Shown piece by piece: positions 1 through 5,934 of a stretch of 5,986 bases of DNA; position 1 is the stretch's first letter, and each line of letters starts with the position of its first letter. The DNA lies in NCBI GenBank assembly GCA_964244655.1, contig CAXTJU010000158.1:1-5986 (forward strand). Direction: 5' to 3'. The notes below the pieces were generated by a model, which saw only the letters and a program-made list of their open reading frames with translations, searched no databases and was not told the DNA's origin. Made by a program: the position numbers and the translations under genes. The stretch comes from LMUY01 sp964244655 (GTDB lineage: Bacteria; Pseudomonadota; Alphaproteobacteria; Acetobacterales; Acetobacteraceae).

Positions 1-122
1 GCCAGCTCGAGGCTGATCTCGGCCAGCTGGCCCAGGATGGCCAGGCCGCGGGCGTCGGCGACGCCGGGCGAAGCGGGGGGCGGGGTGGCGGGCGCGTCGG
101 GGAGGGAAAGCGGCTCGGGCAT
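1..122 (-). CDS. N-terminal part of an unrecognised protein, cut by the window edge
   Basis: A minus-strand frame opens with ATG at 122-120 and stays open to the left edge, giving about 40 residues. It begins MPEPLSLPDAPATPPP, a proline/alanine-rich leader, followed by a helical-looking stretch DARGLAILGQLAEISLELA. Nearly every codon ends in G or C, which is why this frame was chosen over the overlapping plus-strand frame from 37. No Shine-Dalgarno is visible: the bases before the ATG read TTCTCCCC on the minus strand, so the start may be leaderless or slightly wrong. I do not recognise the family, and no signal peptide or membrane segment is seen in the visible part. It points away from the ATPase-protease operon and is separated from it by debris, so a functional link is unlikely. 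Confidence 0.6.
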   Translation of the reverse strand, partial: MPEPLSLPDAPATPPPASPGVADARGLAILGQLAEISLEL

Positions 123-727
123 GGGGAGAACAAACCACAAACGCGAGGCAGTTTGCATCCTTTTTCTAGTGCGGCGGGCTCTTGCCGCCGCCTCCCTCGT
201 CGAGGTCTCATCTAATCCGGCCACCTACGCCGGAGCCGTATTGGGCAGGCATGGCAATCTGGCGGTTGATACCATTGCATGAAGATTTGGTGGTTTGCAC
301 ACTGTCTAATTATCCAACTCTGCTGGTGGATTCGAGGTCGCCCACATGGGCGGTTTGGTGGATGCAGACTGTCCGGTTGCGGGGCAGGTAAGACGAAAGC
401 TGATGCGGTACAATTGACCAAATTGGGCCGATTGTGTTGAAAAAGGCCGGAATAGCCGATTTGCGGGTTTCTCACGTCATTCATGCAACGAATTCTGCAA
501 GTCACTTCAATAGTTTATCCGTTACAAGGCCGAACTCGTTTCGGTGTCGATGAAGGTTGGCGGACTTCTTCAACACAATCGGCCGAGAGCGGACGGTCGG
601 CTATGAAGCGGGATCTGTCGGAAGCGGACAATCGCTTACGGCTGCCTGCCGGCATCTTCCAACCCTAACGCTGTTCGTTACCTTTGCTCTGCAACCACGG
701 AGCAAACTGCTATTTCTTGTTTCGGGA
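123..727. other. Gene-poor stretch with one inverted-repeat element
   Basis: I find no convincing gene here. GC content is lower than in the operon and frames lack the strong third-position G/C bias. It contains a GC hairpin at 171-191 (7-bp arms, 7-nt loop) lying upstream of the left-edge gene, and the inverted-repeat element at 426-584 listed separately. Between 585 and 727 nothing is recognisable. Confidence 0.6.
426..584. repeat. 159-bp MITE-like element or internally deleted insertion sequence
   Basis: The arm at 426-445 reads GGCCGATTGTGTTGAAAAAG. The arm at 565-584, read on the other strand, is identical except for one base (G for A at position 17), so 19 of 20 positions match. The arms enclose about 119 bp without a credible gene. 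The GTTGAAAAAG core looks like the terminal repeat of IS4/IS5/IS1182-type elements, by memory only. No target-site duplication is evident outside the arms. It could be a non-autonomous miniature element or the two ends left after deletion of a transposase gene. Confidence 0.6.
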
Positions 728-784
728 CTTTATGAAAGTAATCTTCCAATAGCGAACTTGGATCGGTCCATCGCCTTCTACCGC
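728..784 (+). pseudogene. Remnant: N-terminus of a VOC-family (glyoxalase/bleomycin-resistance type) protein
   Basis: The plus-strand frame at 728-784 encodes LYESNLPIANLDRSIAFYR. This is the characteristic first beta-alpha unit of vicinal oxygen chelate proteins: a short strand, then D-L-x-x-S-I-x-F-Y, the motif that normally precedes a conserved glycine-leucine turn. Similarity stops at about 785, where the frame continues into GC-rich sequence unlike the family; a complete member would have roughly 120-150 residues. No ATG, GTG or TTG lies in frame just before the motif, so the start is also lost. It is a fragment of about 20 residues and cannot make a functional protein. Intact relatives include metal-dependent lyases, dioxygenases and antibiotic-binding proteins; the fragment is too short to say which. 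Confidence 0.55.
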
Positions 785-860
785 AGAGGGTGCGGCGGGC
801 CGTGCCCGCCCAGGACCGCGCGCGATAATGTGGGAGTGAAGTTGGCTCACACGGTGTCAT

Positions 861-965
861 TGCGACGCGCTGCCCCAGCAACGCGACTGGGCCACCTGGC
901 TCCACCTCGATGCCGACCCGGCTGATCTCCTCGGCCCCGAGCGCAGCGACGGGTTCAGTGTCGCC
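861..965 (+). pseudogene. Coding-like gene scrap, possibly a LysR-type regulator piece
   Basis: A 35-codon plus-strand frame ending in TGA at 966-968 encodes CDALPQQRDWATWLHLDAD and then a segment ending GPERSDGFSVA. Most codons end in G or C, as in the real genes of the window, and the spacing of W-x-x-W-L followed by a G-x-x-x-x-D-x-F segment weakly recalls the effector domain of GcvA-like LysR regulators. No start or upstream domain exists. It abuts the IS21 remnant, which may have truncated it. The opposite strand is also open here, so the coding strand is uncertain and the family is a guess. Confidence 0.25.
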
Positions 966-971
966 TGAGAT

Positions 972-1120
972 GGTGACGAGCTCGCGGATCGCACCGTTCA
1001 GCTCCGCCAGGCCGGAGAACCGACGATGGCGCAATCCTGCCAGCACCCAGCGCTGCACGACCCCTGGACGTCGACCTCCACCTTGGCCTTGCCCCGCGGC
1101 TTACGCACCCGGGCCGGCAG
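972..1120 (-). pseudogene. istA: IS21-family transposase (IstA) remnant, frameshifted
   Basis: Read on the minus strand, 1120-1064 encodes LPARVRKPRGKAKVEVDVQ. After a shift of two bases at 1062-1063 the adjoining frame continues VVQRWVLAGLRHRRF and then SGLAELNGAIREL. Together these match the C-terminal part of the IS21 IstA catalytic region, where P-x-R-x-x-K-P-x-x-K-A-K-V-E is followed by V-V-x-R-W-I-L-A-x-L-R-x-x-x-F and the L-A-E-L-N segment. Only about 50 of some 350-500 IstA residues remain, the frame is broken, and no IstB ATPase gene or terminal repeats are seen. It is dead. The boundaries are where recognisable similarity ends. Confidence 0.6.
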
Positions 1121-1247
1121 CCACCAACGGTTGAAGCGTGATGACCAGCGCGAGGAGCAGAGCGGAACAGGACCTGGCCATGCTCGCCGCGATTGGGATG
1201 AGTGTCTCGGCACTGATGGTCAGCAGCACCGCGCCGAGCAAGAGCAA
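1101..1247 (-). pseudogene. Hydrophobic reading frame, probable membrane-protein fragment
   Basis: A minus-strand frame, open from a stop at 1281-1283 to TAA at 1101-1103, encodes two strongly hydrophobic segments: LLLLGAVLLTISAETLIPI and, after an M-A-R-S-C linker, ALLLALVITLQPLV. About 80 percent of codons end in G or C, which suggests it was once coding. TTG at 1247 is the only plausible start near the beginning and no Shine-Dalgarno was seen. It begins where the third operon gene loses its expected continuation and ends inside the IS21 remnant, so both ends look truncated. I do not recognise the family. It could be a scrap of a transporter, or a small two-helix membrane protein. Confidence 0.3.
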
Positions 1248-1263
1248 TGCCCCGCTCCGAGTG

Positions 1264-1497
1264 TCAGTCGATATGGTAGCTCAGTACAGAGAACGGCTTG
1301 ACGCCGATCGCGACGAAGTCTGCTCGTTTGCGCTCGGCGCCCCCTTCGCCGTACTCCGCGACGAGCTCCGCCCGGCGCCGCGCCATGTTTTCGATGTATA
1401 GCGCCCGAACCTGCTCGTCCCAGATTTCCGGGATCGGCTGTTCAATATCCGCGGCGCGTCTGTCGAAGTCGCCGAGGAGCGTGCGGAAGCGCCGCAT
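1264..1497 (-). CDS. 77-residue protein coupled to the protease, probably C-terminally truncated
   Basis: The ATG at 1497-1495 overlaps the protease stop as TGATG, the classic arrangement for translational coupling. A GGAGG lies about 13 nt upstream, too far to be an ideal ribosome site, which supports re-initiation. The product is charged and largely helical: MRRFRTLLGDFDRRAADIEQ, a conserved-looking I-P-E-I-W-D segment (residues 22-27), Y-I-E-N-M-A-R-R-R, then DFVAIGVKPFSVLSYHID. A much longer frame reaches up to 1767, but that upstream part is the shadow of the protease. From memory, related proteins continue well past the K-P-F-S-V-L-S-Y-H motif into a hydrophobic G-A-Y-Y-P-A-L region; here the frame stops three residues later, exactly where unrelated debris starts. 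I infer a truncated third component of the ATPase-protease operon, function unknown. Confidence 0.65.
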   Translation of the reverse strand: MRRFRTLLGDFDRRAADIEQPIPEIWDEQVRALYIENMARRRAELVAEYGEGGAERKRADFVAIGVKPFSVLSYHID

Positions 1498-1499
1498 CA
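1495..1499 (-). promoter_or_regulatory. TGATG stop-start overlap (translational coupling)
   Basis: On the minus strand the protease stop TGA (1499-1497) shares its last base with the next ATG (1497-1495). Ribosomes finishing the protease can restart on the downstream gene, tying its output to translation of the intact protease frame. A protease frameshift upstream would therefore also reduce expression of this gene. Confidence 0.65.
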
Positions 1500-4039
1500 G
1501 CCGATCAGAACCTCCGCCGCCTTCACCTCGACTAGGTTCGACACCTCGGCATGCAGGTTGACGGCCTGCCCCGGCGCCGACAAAGAGATGAGCAGGGCAT
1601 AACGGCCCTTGTCCGCGAAGCGCTGCTGCCCGAAGTGCGACTTCCACCAACCGCCGACCGGGTAGACCGCGATCGCGTCGTGACCCGCAAGCTCGATCGC
1701 CCGCCCCCGCCACAGGTCGCAATGGAGCGATCCCGCTTGGACAGCTTTGGGTCCGAGCAGCCAGCAACTGGTCTCGGTCTCGCTCGCCGAGCCGTCCGCC
1801 TCCTGCGCCGAGGAGATGCGGCTCCGGAACTTGGCGTCGGTTTCCGTCCGCTTCTTCATGTCGAAACGCAGACCGAAGGAGCGGTACGTATCCGGGCGGG
1901 TCGCCGCCCTTCCCGTGAGGTTCGGCTCGACGAAGTAGGAGAGCGTCACCTTCATGGTGACGATCTCGTTCTCAAGCTGCTCGAGCGCCGCCTTCGGCCA
2001 GGGCAGGTCGTAGAAGTGCATTTCGTTGAACACGGCGCTGCGCCGGTCCACACCGAGCGCGAAAGGCTGGATTTCGGCCTCGGCGATCAGGGTGACGTCG
2101 TTCCGTGCGGACAAGACCGCGCGGTCGATGTCGGGAACGCCGTACCCCATCTCGCGCAGGATCTGCTGCTTCTGCGCCTTCGACCCCGTCTTCCAGTGCG
2201 CCCCTGTTCCGATCAGCAGCCTGCGGATCGGTTGCGGCCAGTCCGCCGAGTCCACCGTGAGCGCCCGGTGCGTCTCGGGCCAGCGATCCGGCAAGCTCGC
2301 TTGCAGCCGCCCGACGAAGTTCCCCGCCACGCCGGCCGCCGCGCTCGTCGCCCAGAAGGGCACCAGCGGCTCCGCCGCGACGTCCGAGCCCGGGGCGAGC
2401 AACGACACCGCATCGTGCCAGGCGCAGAAGCCCGTATCGTCGGAGACCATGTTGCCAGCCTCGAACAAGACCTCGGGCTTGATCGGCGTTAGGTCGTCTG
2501 GAAGGGTCTGAGATCCGCGGCTGAACGGGCTCCGATGGTTCGCGGGCACGACCGGTGCGAGCGCGGGCGGAGGCGCTGGCGCCTGCTCCTTGCGCGTGAA
2601 GCCGCCGATCGTGAGCGCGTTCCAGCTCTGAGACGGATCCTCGAGGGGCTGCGACGGCGTGACATCGATCATCATGCCGCCGGCCACGTTACCGGTCGCT
2701 ACGACCACGAGGCGCTTGGGGCCGTGCGCCGCGGCCGTGCCGTCCACGCCGTCGCCGGGCATCGACCCGGCCGCGATCTGATCGACTGCCCGCTCCAACT
2801 CGAGGGGCGACTCGGCGAGAAGTCCGTCGCGGATGTGGCGAGGCAGAAGCTTCGCAGCACGTTCGGGCGCTCCGCTTCGACGAGCGCGATGGAGCCTTGC
2901 GTCACCACGCCGTAGCTCGGCGGCTTGGTCGCCGGAAAGCCATGCGGCGGCAGGAGCTTCATCGACTCCGCTCCGTGCGTGAGCTCGACGGGCTCCGTGC
3001 TGTTCATGTGCGGCTCGAGATCTCCGTACAGGATCAGGCCGGCGATCGCTGTCCCGTGTCCGCCATGGGGCGCGTGATCATCGGTCCCCCAGGCGACGTC
3101 ATAAGCCCACGCGCCCTTTAGGCCCGGTCGGACAAGCGGGTGCTCGGCCGCGACGCCGGTGTCGAGGGCGCAAACGACGGGCACGTTGTCCGGCGCGGGT
3201 AGGACGCGCTCGGCCAATTCGGACACCCATTCGTGCTGATCGACGCCGGCGCCACGCCGGTCGAGGAACGGCTTGATCGTGCCTGTCGCCCGCCTGATCT
3301 CCATGATCGCCCCTGGCACGCGTTCGGCGAAGCCCAGCAGGCCGGCTGCGGTCGCGTGGACGAAGATTACGGTCGTGTCCGGGAACAGGAGCCGGTCCGC
3401 GTGCACGTCGAGGTTCGCGCCGCCGGCCAGCACCGCGACACGCTCGACGCGGCCCGCACCGCCCTGCACCCACAGCTCCCACCAGACGATGTCGGGCGCG
3501 TCGAGATCGACTGCGCCGACGAACAGCGTGCGGGCGGGCGCGGCGGCGATTGTCTCAATCCCCTCGAACCGGTCGACGTCCGGCCGGCGCGCATTTCCCG
3601 GGTCGCGCCCGTAGGCGGCAATTCGGTCGCGCAGGAATCCCCGGGCGTCGTCGGGCACGAATAGCAGGGCGCTCTCCGTCCGATCATCGCGCCGTTCGGT
3701 GCGGAGCAGCACGATATCCTGGCCGGGGAACCCCAGCGCCGCAGGGATCTTCGCCGCCTTGCTGCGCGAACCCTCCGCCGGCGGCGCCGTCGCCACCTCG
3801 ACGACTGCGCCCTGCTTCAAACCTTCGACCCGTAGCCGCGTGTCAGCGGCGGCCTCAGGCAGCTCGCCTAGCGCTTTGACCAGCTGGCCGAGCAGCGCGT
3901 CGGCGTGTGCGCGATAGTCGTCGCGCAGCGGTTTGCGCTTCTGGTCGCGCGCGGGATAGCCGTATTGCGCGGCTTCTCGATACGCGTCGATCGAGATGTG
4001 AGGGCGATTCCGCGCCCCGAACTCATCAGGCTCCGCCAT
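1497..4039 (-). pseudogene. Subtilisin-like S8 serine protease, split by a one-base frameshift
   Basis: Two overlapping minus-strand frames (4039-2699 and 2798-1497) join into one protein of about 847 residues. The ATG at 4039 follows a weak GGTGAAGAG. Residues 1-280 form an N-terminal domain without a signal peptide, so the enzyme is probably cytoplasmic. The S8 core follows: catalytic Asp in A-L-D-T-G (D293), His in H-G-G-H-G-T (H328), oxyanion Asn in A-T-G-N (about N451) and Ser in A-T-S-A-A-A (about S566, with A replacing the usual G before T-S). A C-terminal domain carries V-T-L-S-Y-F-V-E-P and A-V-Y-P-V-G-G-W-W. The frames meet at tgg-agc-ggg-ca near 2789-2791: W-S in the first frame and A-V-D-Q-I in the second are contiguous in the family, so one base appears to be missing. 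The first frame then runs about 30 foreign residues to a stop at 2699. Mutation, sequencing error or rare slippage are all possible. Confidence 0.85.
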
Positions 4040-4090
4040 AACTCTTCACCCCGAGCGAACATGATTCCTGCAGACGGCCGGCTCGCCTTT

Positions 4091-5101
4091 CTAACGGCCG
4101 GTCTGACGGCGGAACTTGCCCTTCAGGGTCTGGCGGTTCTGCAGCGCGTCTTTGAGCGCATCCGGGGTGACCTTGGCCTCCCCCTCAAGGATCGCGTCCT
4201 TGACCACGGCGTCGGCCGCCCGCACCAGCTCGGCTTGACTTAGGTCGTCCAACGCCGGCTCGATCGCCGCCCAGGAGCCGGCCGCCAGCTTGAACTTGCT
4301 CAGGCGGCGTTCGACGATCGCGCGGGCGGCCTTGCGGTCTGGAAGGCCATACTCGACCACCTCGTCGAAACGACGCGCGAGCGCCTCGTCGAGGATCTCC
4401 ACGTTGTTTGTAGCCGCCAGCACGATGCTGTCCGTGCTGTTCGGCTCCTCCATGAAGGCGAGCACGGAGTTTAGCACGCGGCGGATCTCGCCGACATCGT
4501 TCTGGTCGCCTCGACGCGCGCCGATCGCGTCGAACTCGTCGAGCAGATAGACGCCGCGCGTCTGCGCGATCTGATCGAATAACAGGCGCAGCTTGCCCGC
4601 CGTCTCGCCGAAGAAACGGCTGAAGAGCGCTTCGAGGCGGACGGTAAACAACGGCAAATGCAGCTCGCCCGCGAGGGCCGATGCAGTCATGGTCTTACCA
4701 GTGCCGGGCGGACCGACGAGCAGCATGTGCGTAGTCGGCGCCTGGCCGTGATCTCGAAGCGTCGCGCGCTCCTGATGCTGACGCACGACCCGCATCAAGC
4801 GGCCGCGGACCTCTTCCGACAACACCATGCTGGCGAGCGTCACCTTCGGATAGGCGCTCTCAACCAGGCCTTGAAGCTCGCCGCGTGGACGTGCCAGCGG
4901 GATTGGCGTCTGTCCTCCGGCCGGCTTGCCCGCCCGTTGCTGGTCGCGCGCCTTCTGCACCAGGCGCTTCAGCTTGTCGGCGTCCTCGGCGCGTCCCTGA
5001 CGCGCCTCCTGCGCGGCGACCTGCAGCGCGATCGAGAGGAACTGCTCCTCATCGCCTTCAATATGAGAATTGAGGAGGGCGAGTAGATGTTTCGTCGACA
5101 T
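4091..5101 (-). CDS. AAA family ATPase, partner of the S8 protease
   Basis: This 336-residue protein has a complete classical AAA module: Walker A G-P-P-G-T-G-K-T (residues 130-137), a pore-loop-like R-F-F-G-E-T (162-167), Walker B V-Y-L-L-D-E-F-D (184-191), a second region of homology R-R-V-L-N-S-V-L-A-F-M-E, sensor-1 A-A-T-N-N (229-233) and paired arginine-finger candidates R243-R244 in L-A-R-R-F-D. Residues 1-55 are helical and charged and could act as a substrate- or partner-binding domain; a flexible Pro/Gly linker follows. There is no protease, nuclease or membrane segment. The ATG at 5101 is fixed by AAGGAGG five bases upstream. It is the first gene of the operon, 51 nt ahead of the protease. 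Known AAA proteins form hexamers that unfold or remodel substrates, so a role in feeding or switching the neighbouring subtilase is a reasonable inference, not shown by sequence. Confidence 0.92.
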   Translation of the reverse strand: MSTKHLLALLNSHIEGDEEQFLSIALQVAAQEARQGRAEDADKLKRLVQKARDQQRAGKPAGGQTPIPLARPRGELQGLVESAYPKVTLASMVLSEEVRGRLMRVVRQHQERATLRDHGQAPTTHMLLVGPPGTGKTMTASALAGELHLPLFTVRLEALFSRFFGETAGKLRLLFDQIAQTRGVYLLDEFDAIGARRGDQNDVGEIRRVLNSVLAFMEEPNSTDSIVLAATNNVEILDEALARRFDEVVEYGLPDRKAARAIVERRLSKFKLAAGSWAAIEPALDDLSQAELVRAADAVVKDAILEGEAKVTPDALKDALQNRQTLKGKFRRQTGR

Positions 5102-5106
5102 GCTCG

Positions 5107-5113
5107 CCTCCTT
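5107..5113 (-). promoter_or_regulatory. Strong Shine-Dalgarno of the ATPase gene
   Basis: AAGGAGG on the minus strand lies five bases before the ATG at 5101. It is a near-perfect anti-16S complement at good spacing, far better than the sites in front of the protease or the third gene, so the ATPase should be the best translated of the three. It also confirms the start codon. Confidence 0.8.
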
Positions 5114-5301
5114 CCCCCCTTCGACTCAACGCAGTGTCCGCCGAGCGCTCTCCTGCCGAAACTTACGACCTAACCCTAATCAAATGGGCCGGAACGCGCC
5201 ACGGTTTCCTTGGTCGTCTGAAAAGGGATGATCCATAGGGGCGCCGCGCCGTTCCCCCCTTCCATCTCCAGCACGCTAGCTGCGCTAAGCGGGTACTCGT
5301 A

Positions 5302-5320
5302 TCGTGAGAACTTATCACGA
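5302..5320. promoter_or_regulatory. Operator-like 19-bp palindrome upstream of the operon
   Basis: TCGTGAGAACTTATCACGA is symmetric about 5311, with eight of nine base pairs complementary; only the G/A pair at 5308/5314 breaks it. Such short interrupted palindromes in front of an operon are typical sites for dimeric repressors. It lies about 200 bp upstream of the ATPase start, in a stretch of locally lower GC. No regulator gene is in the window, so the binding protein is unknown. A small RNA hairpin or chance are alternatives. Confidence 0.35.
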
Positions 5321-5501
5321 ACATCACCTTGATTCTAGTGTCTGGGCATCTCTTGCGCGCTCGGGCTGCTGATCTTTACCCAAGCGCCGAGCGCAGCGAA
5401 CCCCATGCTGACCTGCAATGGCTTGGAGTGATCAGGCGTGGACGCGAGTGACTCAGCGCGACGCGCACGACAGGCGGCCGCGTAATTAGCTACAATCGCG
5501 T

Positions 5502-5638
5502 ATACGTCAGCACGTCGGCCTCCGCTTCGTCCATCAGCGTGGCGATTTCGGCAGCCGTGGCCGGGCCTGGTCGGCGACATCACGCCATTGCTTGCGGGCG
5601 GCTCCCGCGTGGTCCTGGGCGAATGCTGTGCTGATCCA
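5502..5638 (-). pseudogene. IS256-family transposase remnant, C-terminal half, frameshifted
   Basis: On the minus strand 5638-5558 or so encodes WISTAFAQDHAGAARKQWRD and then V-A-D-Q-A-R-P-R-L-P-K. After a one-base shift near 5553 the frame continues A-T-L-M-D-E-A-E-A-D-V-L-T-Y. This is the region of Mutator/IS256 transposases that follows the DDE second aspartate, where F-A-Q, Q-W-R-x-V-A-D-Q-L-R-P-K-L-P-K and M-D-E-A-E-A-D-V-L-A-Y occur in this order. In an intact protein an H-S-T-N-P-x-E-R-L-N motif holding the last catalytic Glu would come next; here similarity ends at 5502 and a stop follows. About 46 of some 400 residues remain. It is inactive. Confidence 0.7.
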
Positions 5639-5775
5639 GGCAGGGCAGAGGCAGCGTTCAAGCCCAGACAGACCTGTTAGATGCGTGAGGCCTCGGAATT
5701 CTTACCCGCCTTCCTTGGGACGGACCGGCGGAGCTCACATCGCGATGGACACTGTGCGGACATCACGCCCAAAGC
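5639..5775. other. Spacer between two opposed transposase fragments
   Basis: About 137 bp separate the divergent IS256 pieces. The plus strand near 5735-5755 encodes A-H-I-A-M-D-T in a frame different from the fragment that follows, which may be decayed upstream transposase sequence. No terminal inverted repeats or target duplication were found, so how the pieces came together is unclear. Confidence 0.35.
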
Positions 5776-5934
5776 GAGGGGCCTTTGGAGGCAGAAATTT
5801 TCTGGTCGACGTTCCTGAAGAGCCTGGTCAAGCGGGGCCTGCGTGGCACCAAGCTCGTCATCTCCGACGCGCATGAGGGCCTGAAGGCGGCAATCCGCCG
5901 GGTGCTGGGGTCTACGTGGCAACGCTGTCGCGTG
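5776..5934 (+). pseudogene. IS256-family transposase remnant, central catalytic part
   Basis: The plus-strand frame encodes EGPLEAEIFWSTFLKSLVKR, then a segment containing L-V-I-S-D-A-H-E-G-L-K-A-A-I and ending W-Q-R-C-R-V at 5934. I-S-D-A-H-E-G-L holds the second catalytic aspartate of the Mutator/IS256 DDE domain, and W-Q-R-C-R-V is the conserved strand that normally runs into H-F-M-R-N. Instead the sequence switches at 5935 to GC-poorer DNA encoding L-L-N-Y-L-I-G. The N-terminal half is absent or scrambled. The piece points away from the other IS256 fragment, so the two are not simple parts of one gene in place. Confidence 0.75.

Larger units (their letters stand above)
5102..5501. other. 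Operon leader and gene-free stretch
   Basis: No convincing gene lies here. The part nearest the ATPase must carry its promoter, but no -35/-10 pair with good spacing stands out: TTGATT and TAAGTT on the minus strand around 5160-5185 are only 12 nt apart. A plus-strand frame at 5342-5431 encodes a hydrophobic stretch with an A-P-S-A-A-N end like a signal-peptide cleavage site, but it has no start codon. The palindrome at 5302-5320 is listed separately. Confidence 0.5.

Noticed and set aside
171..191. GC-rich hairpin as a terminator
   Set aside because: The T-run lies before the stem on the plus strand and becomes an A-run after it on the minus strand, so neither direction gives a stem followed by U.
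37..282. Plus-strand frame starting at 37
   Set aside because: Its first third is antisense to the minus-strand gene at 1-122 and the remainder has no coding-like codon use.
794..810. Perfect 7-bp hairpin with a CGT loop as a terminator
   Set aside because: No T-tract follows on either strand and it lies within gene debris.
1498..1767. N-terminal extension of the third operon gene up to 1767
   Set aside because: The extra residues overlap the protease C-terminus and are low-complexity; the TGATG start at 1497 is far better.
1551..2492. A 313-codon plus-strand open frame
   Set aside because: It lies opposite the protease C-terminal half, is arginine/proline-rich without motifs, and its openness is a mirror of the GC-rich minus-strand gene.
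2786..2797. Programmed -1 frameshift joining the two protease halves
   Set aside because: The site tgg-agc-ggg-cag is not a canonical slippery heptamer and I could not identify a downstream stimulator; a one-base loss is simpler.
3099..3687. Minus-strand frames inside the protease N-terminal part, including 3367-3687
   Set aside because: They are out of frame with the conserved protease sequence and show skewed Arg/Ser/Pro composition typical of shadow frames.
5335..5661. A 108-codon minus-strand frame
   Set aside because: It crosses the IS256 remnant out of frame with the transposase similarity, and the rest shows no recognisable motif.
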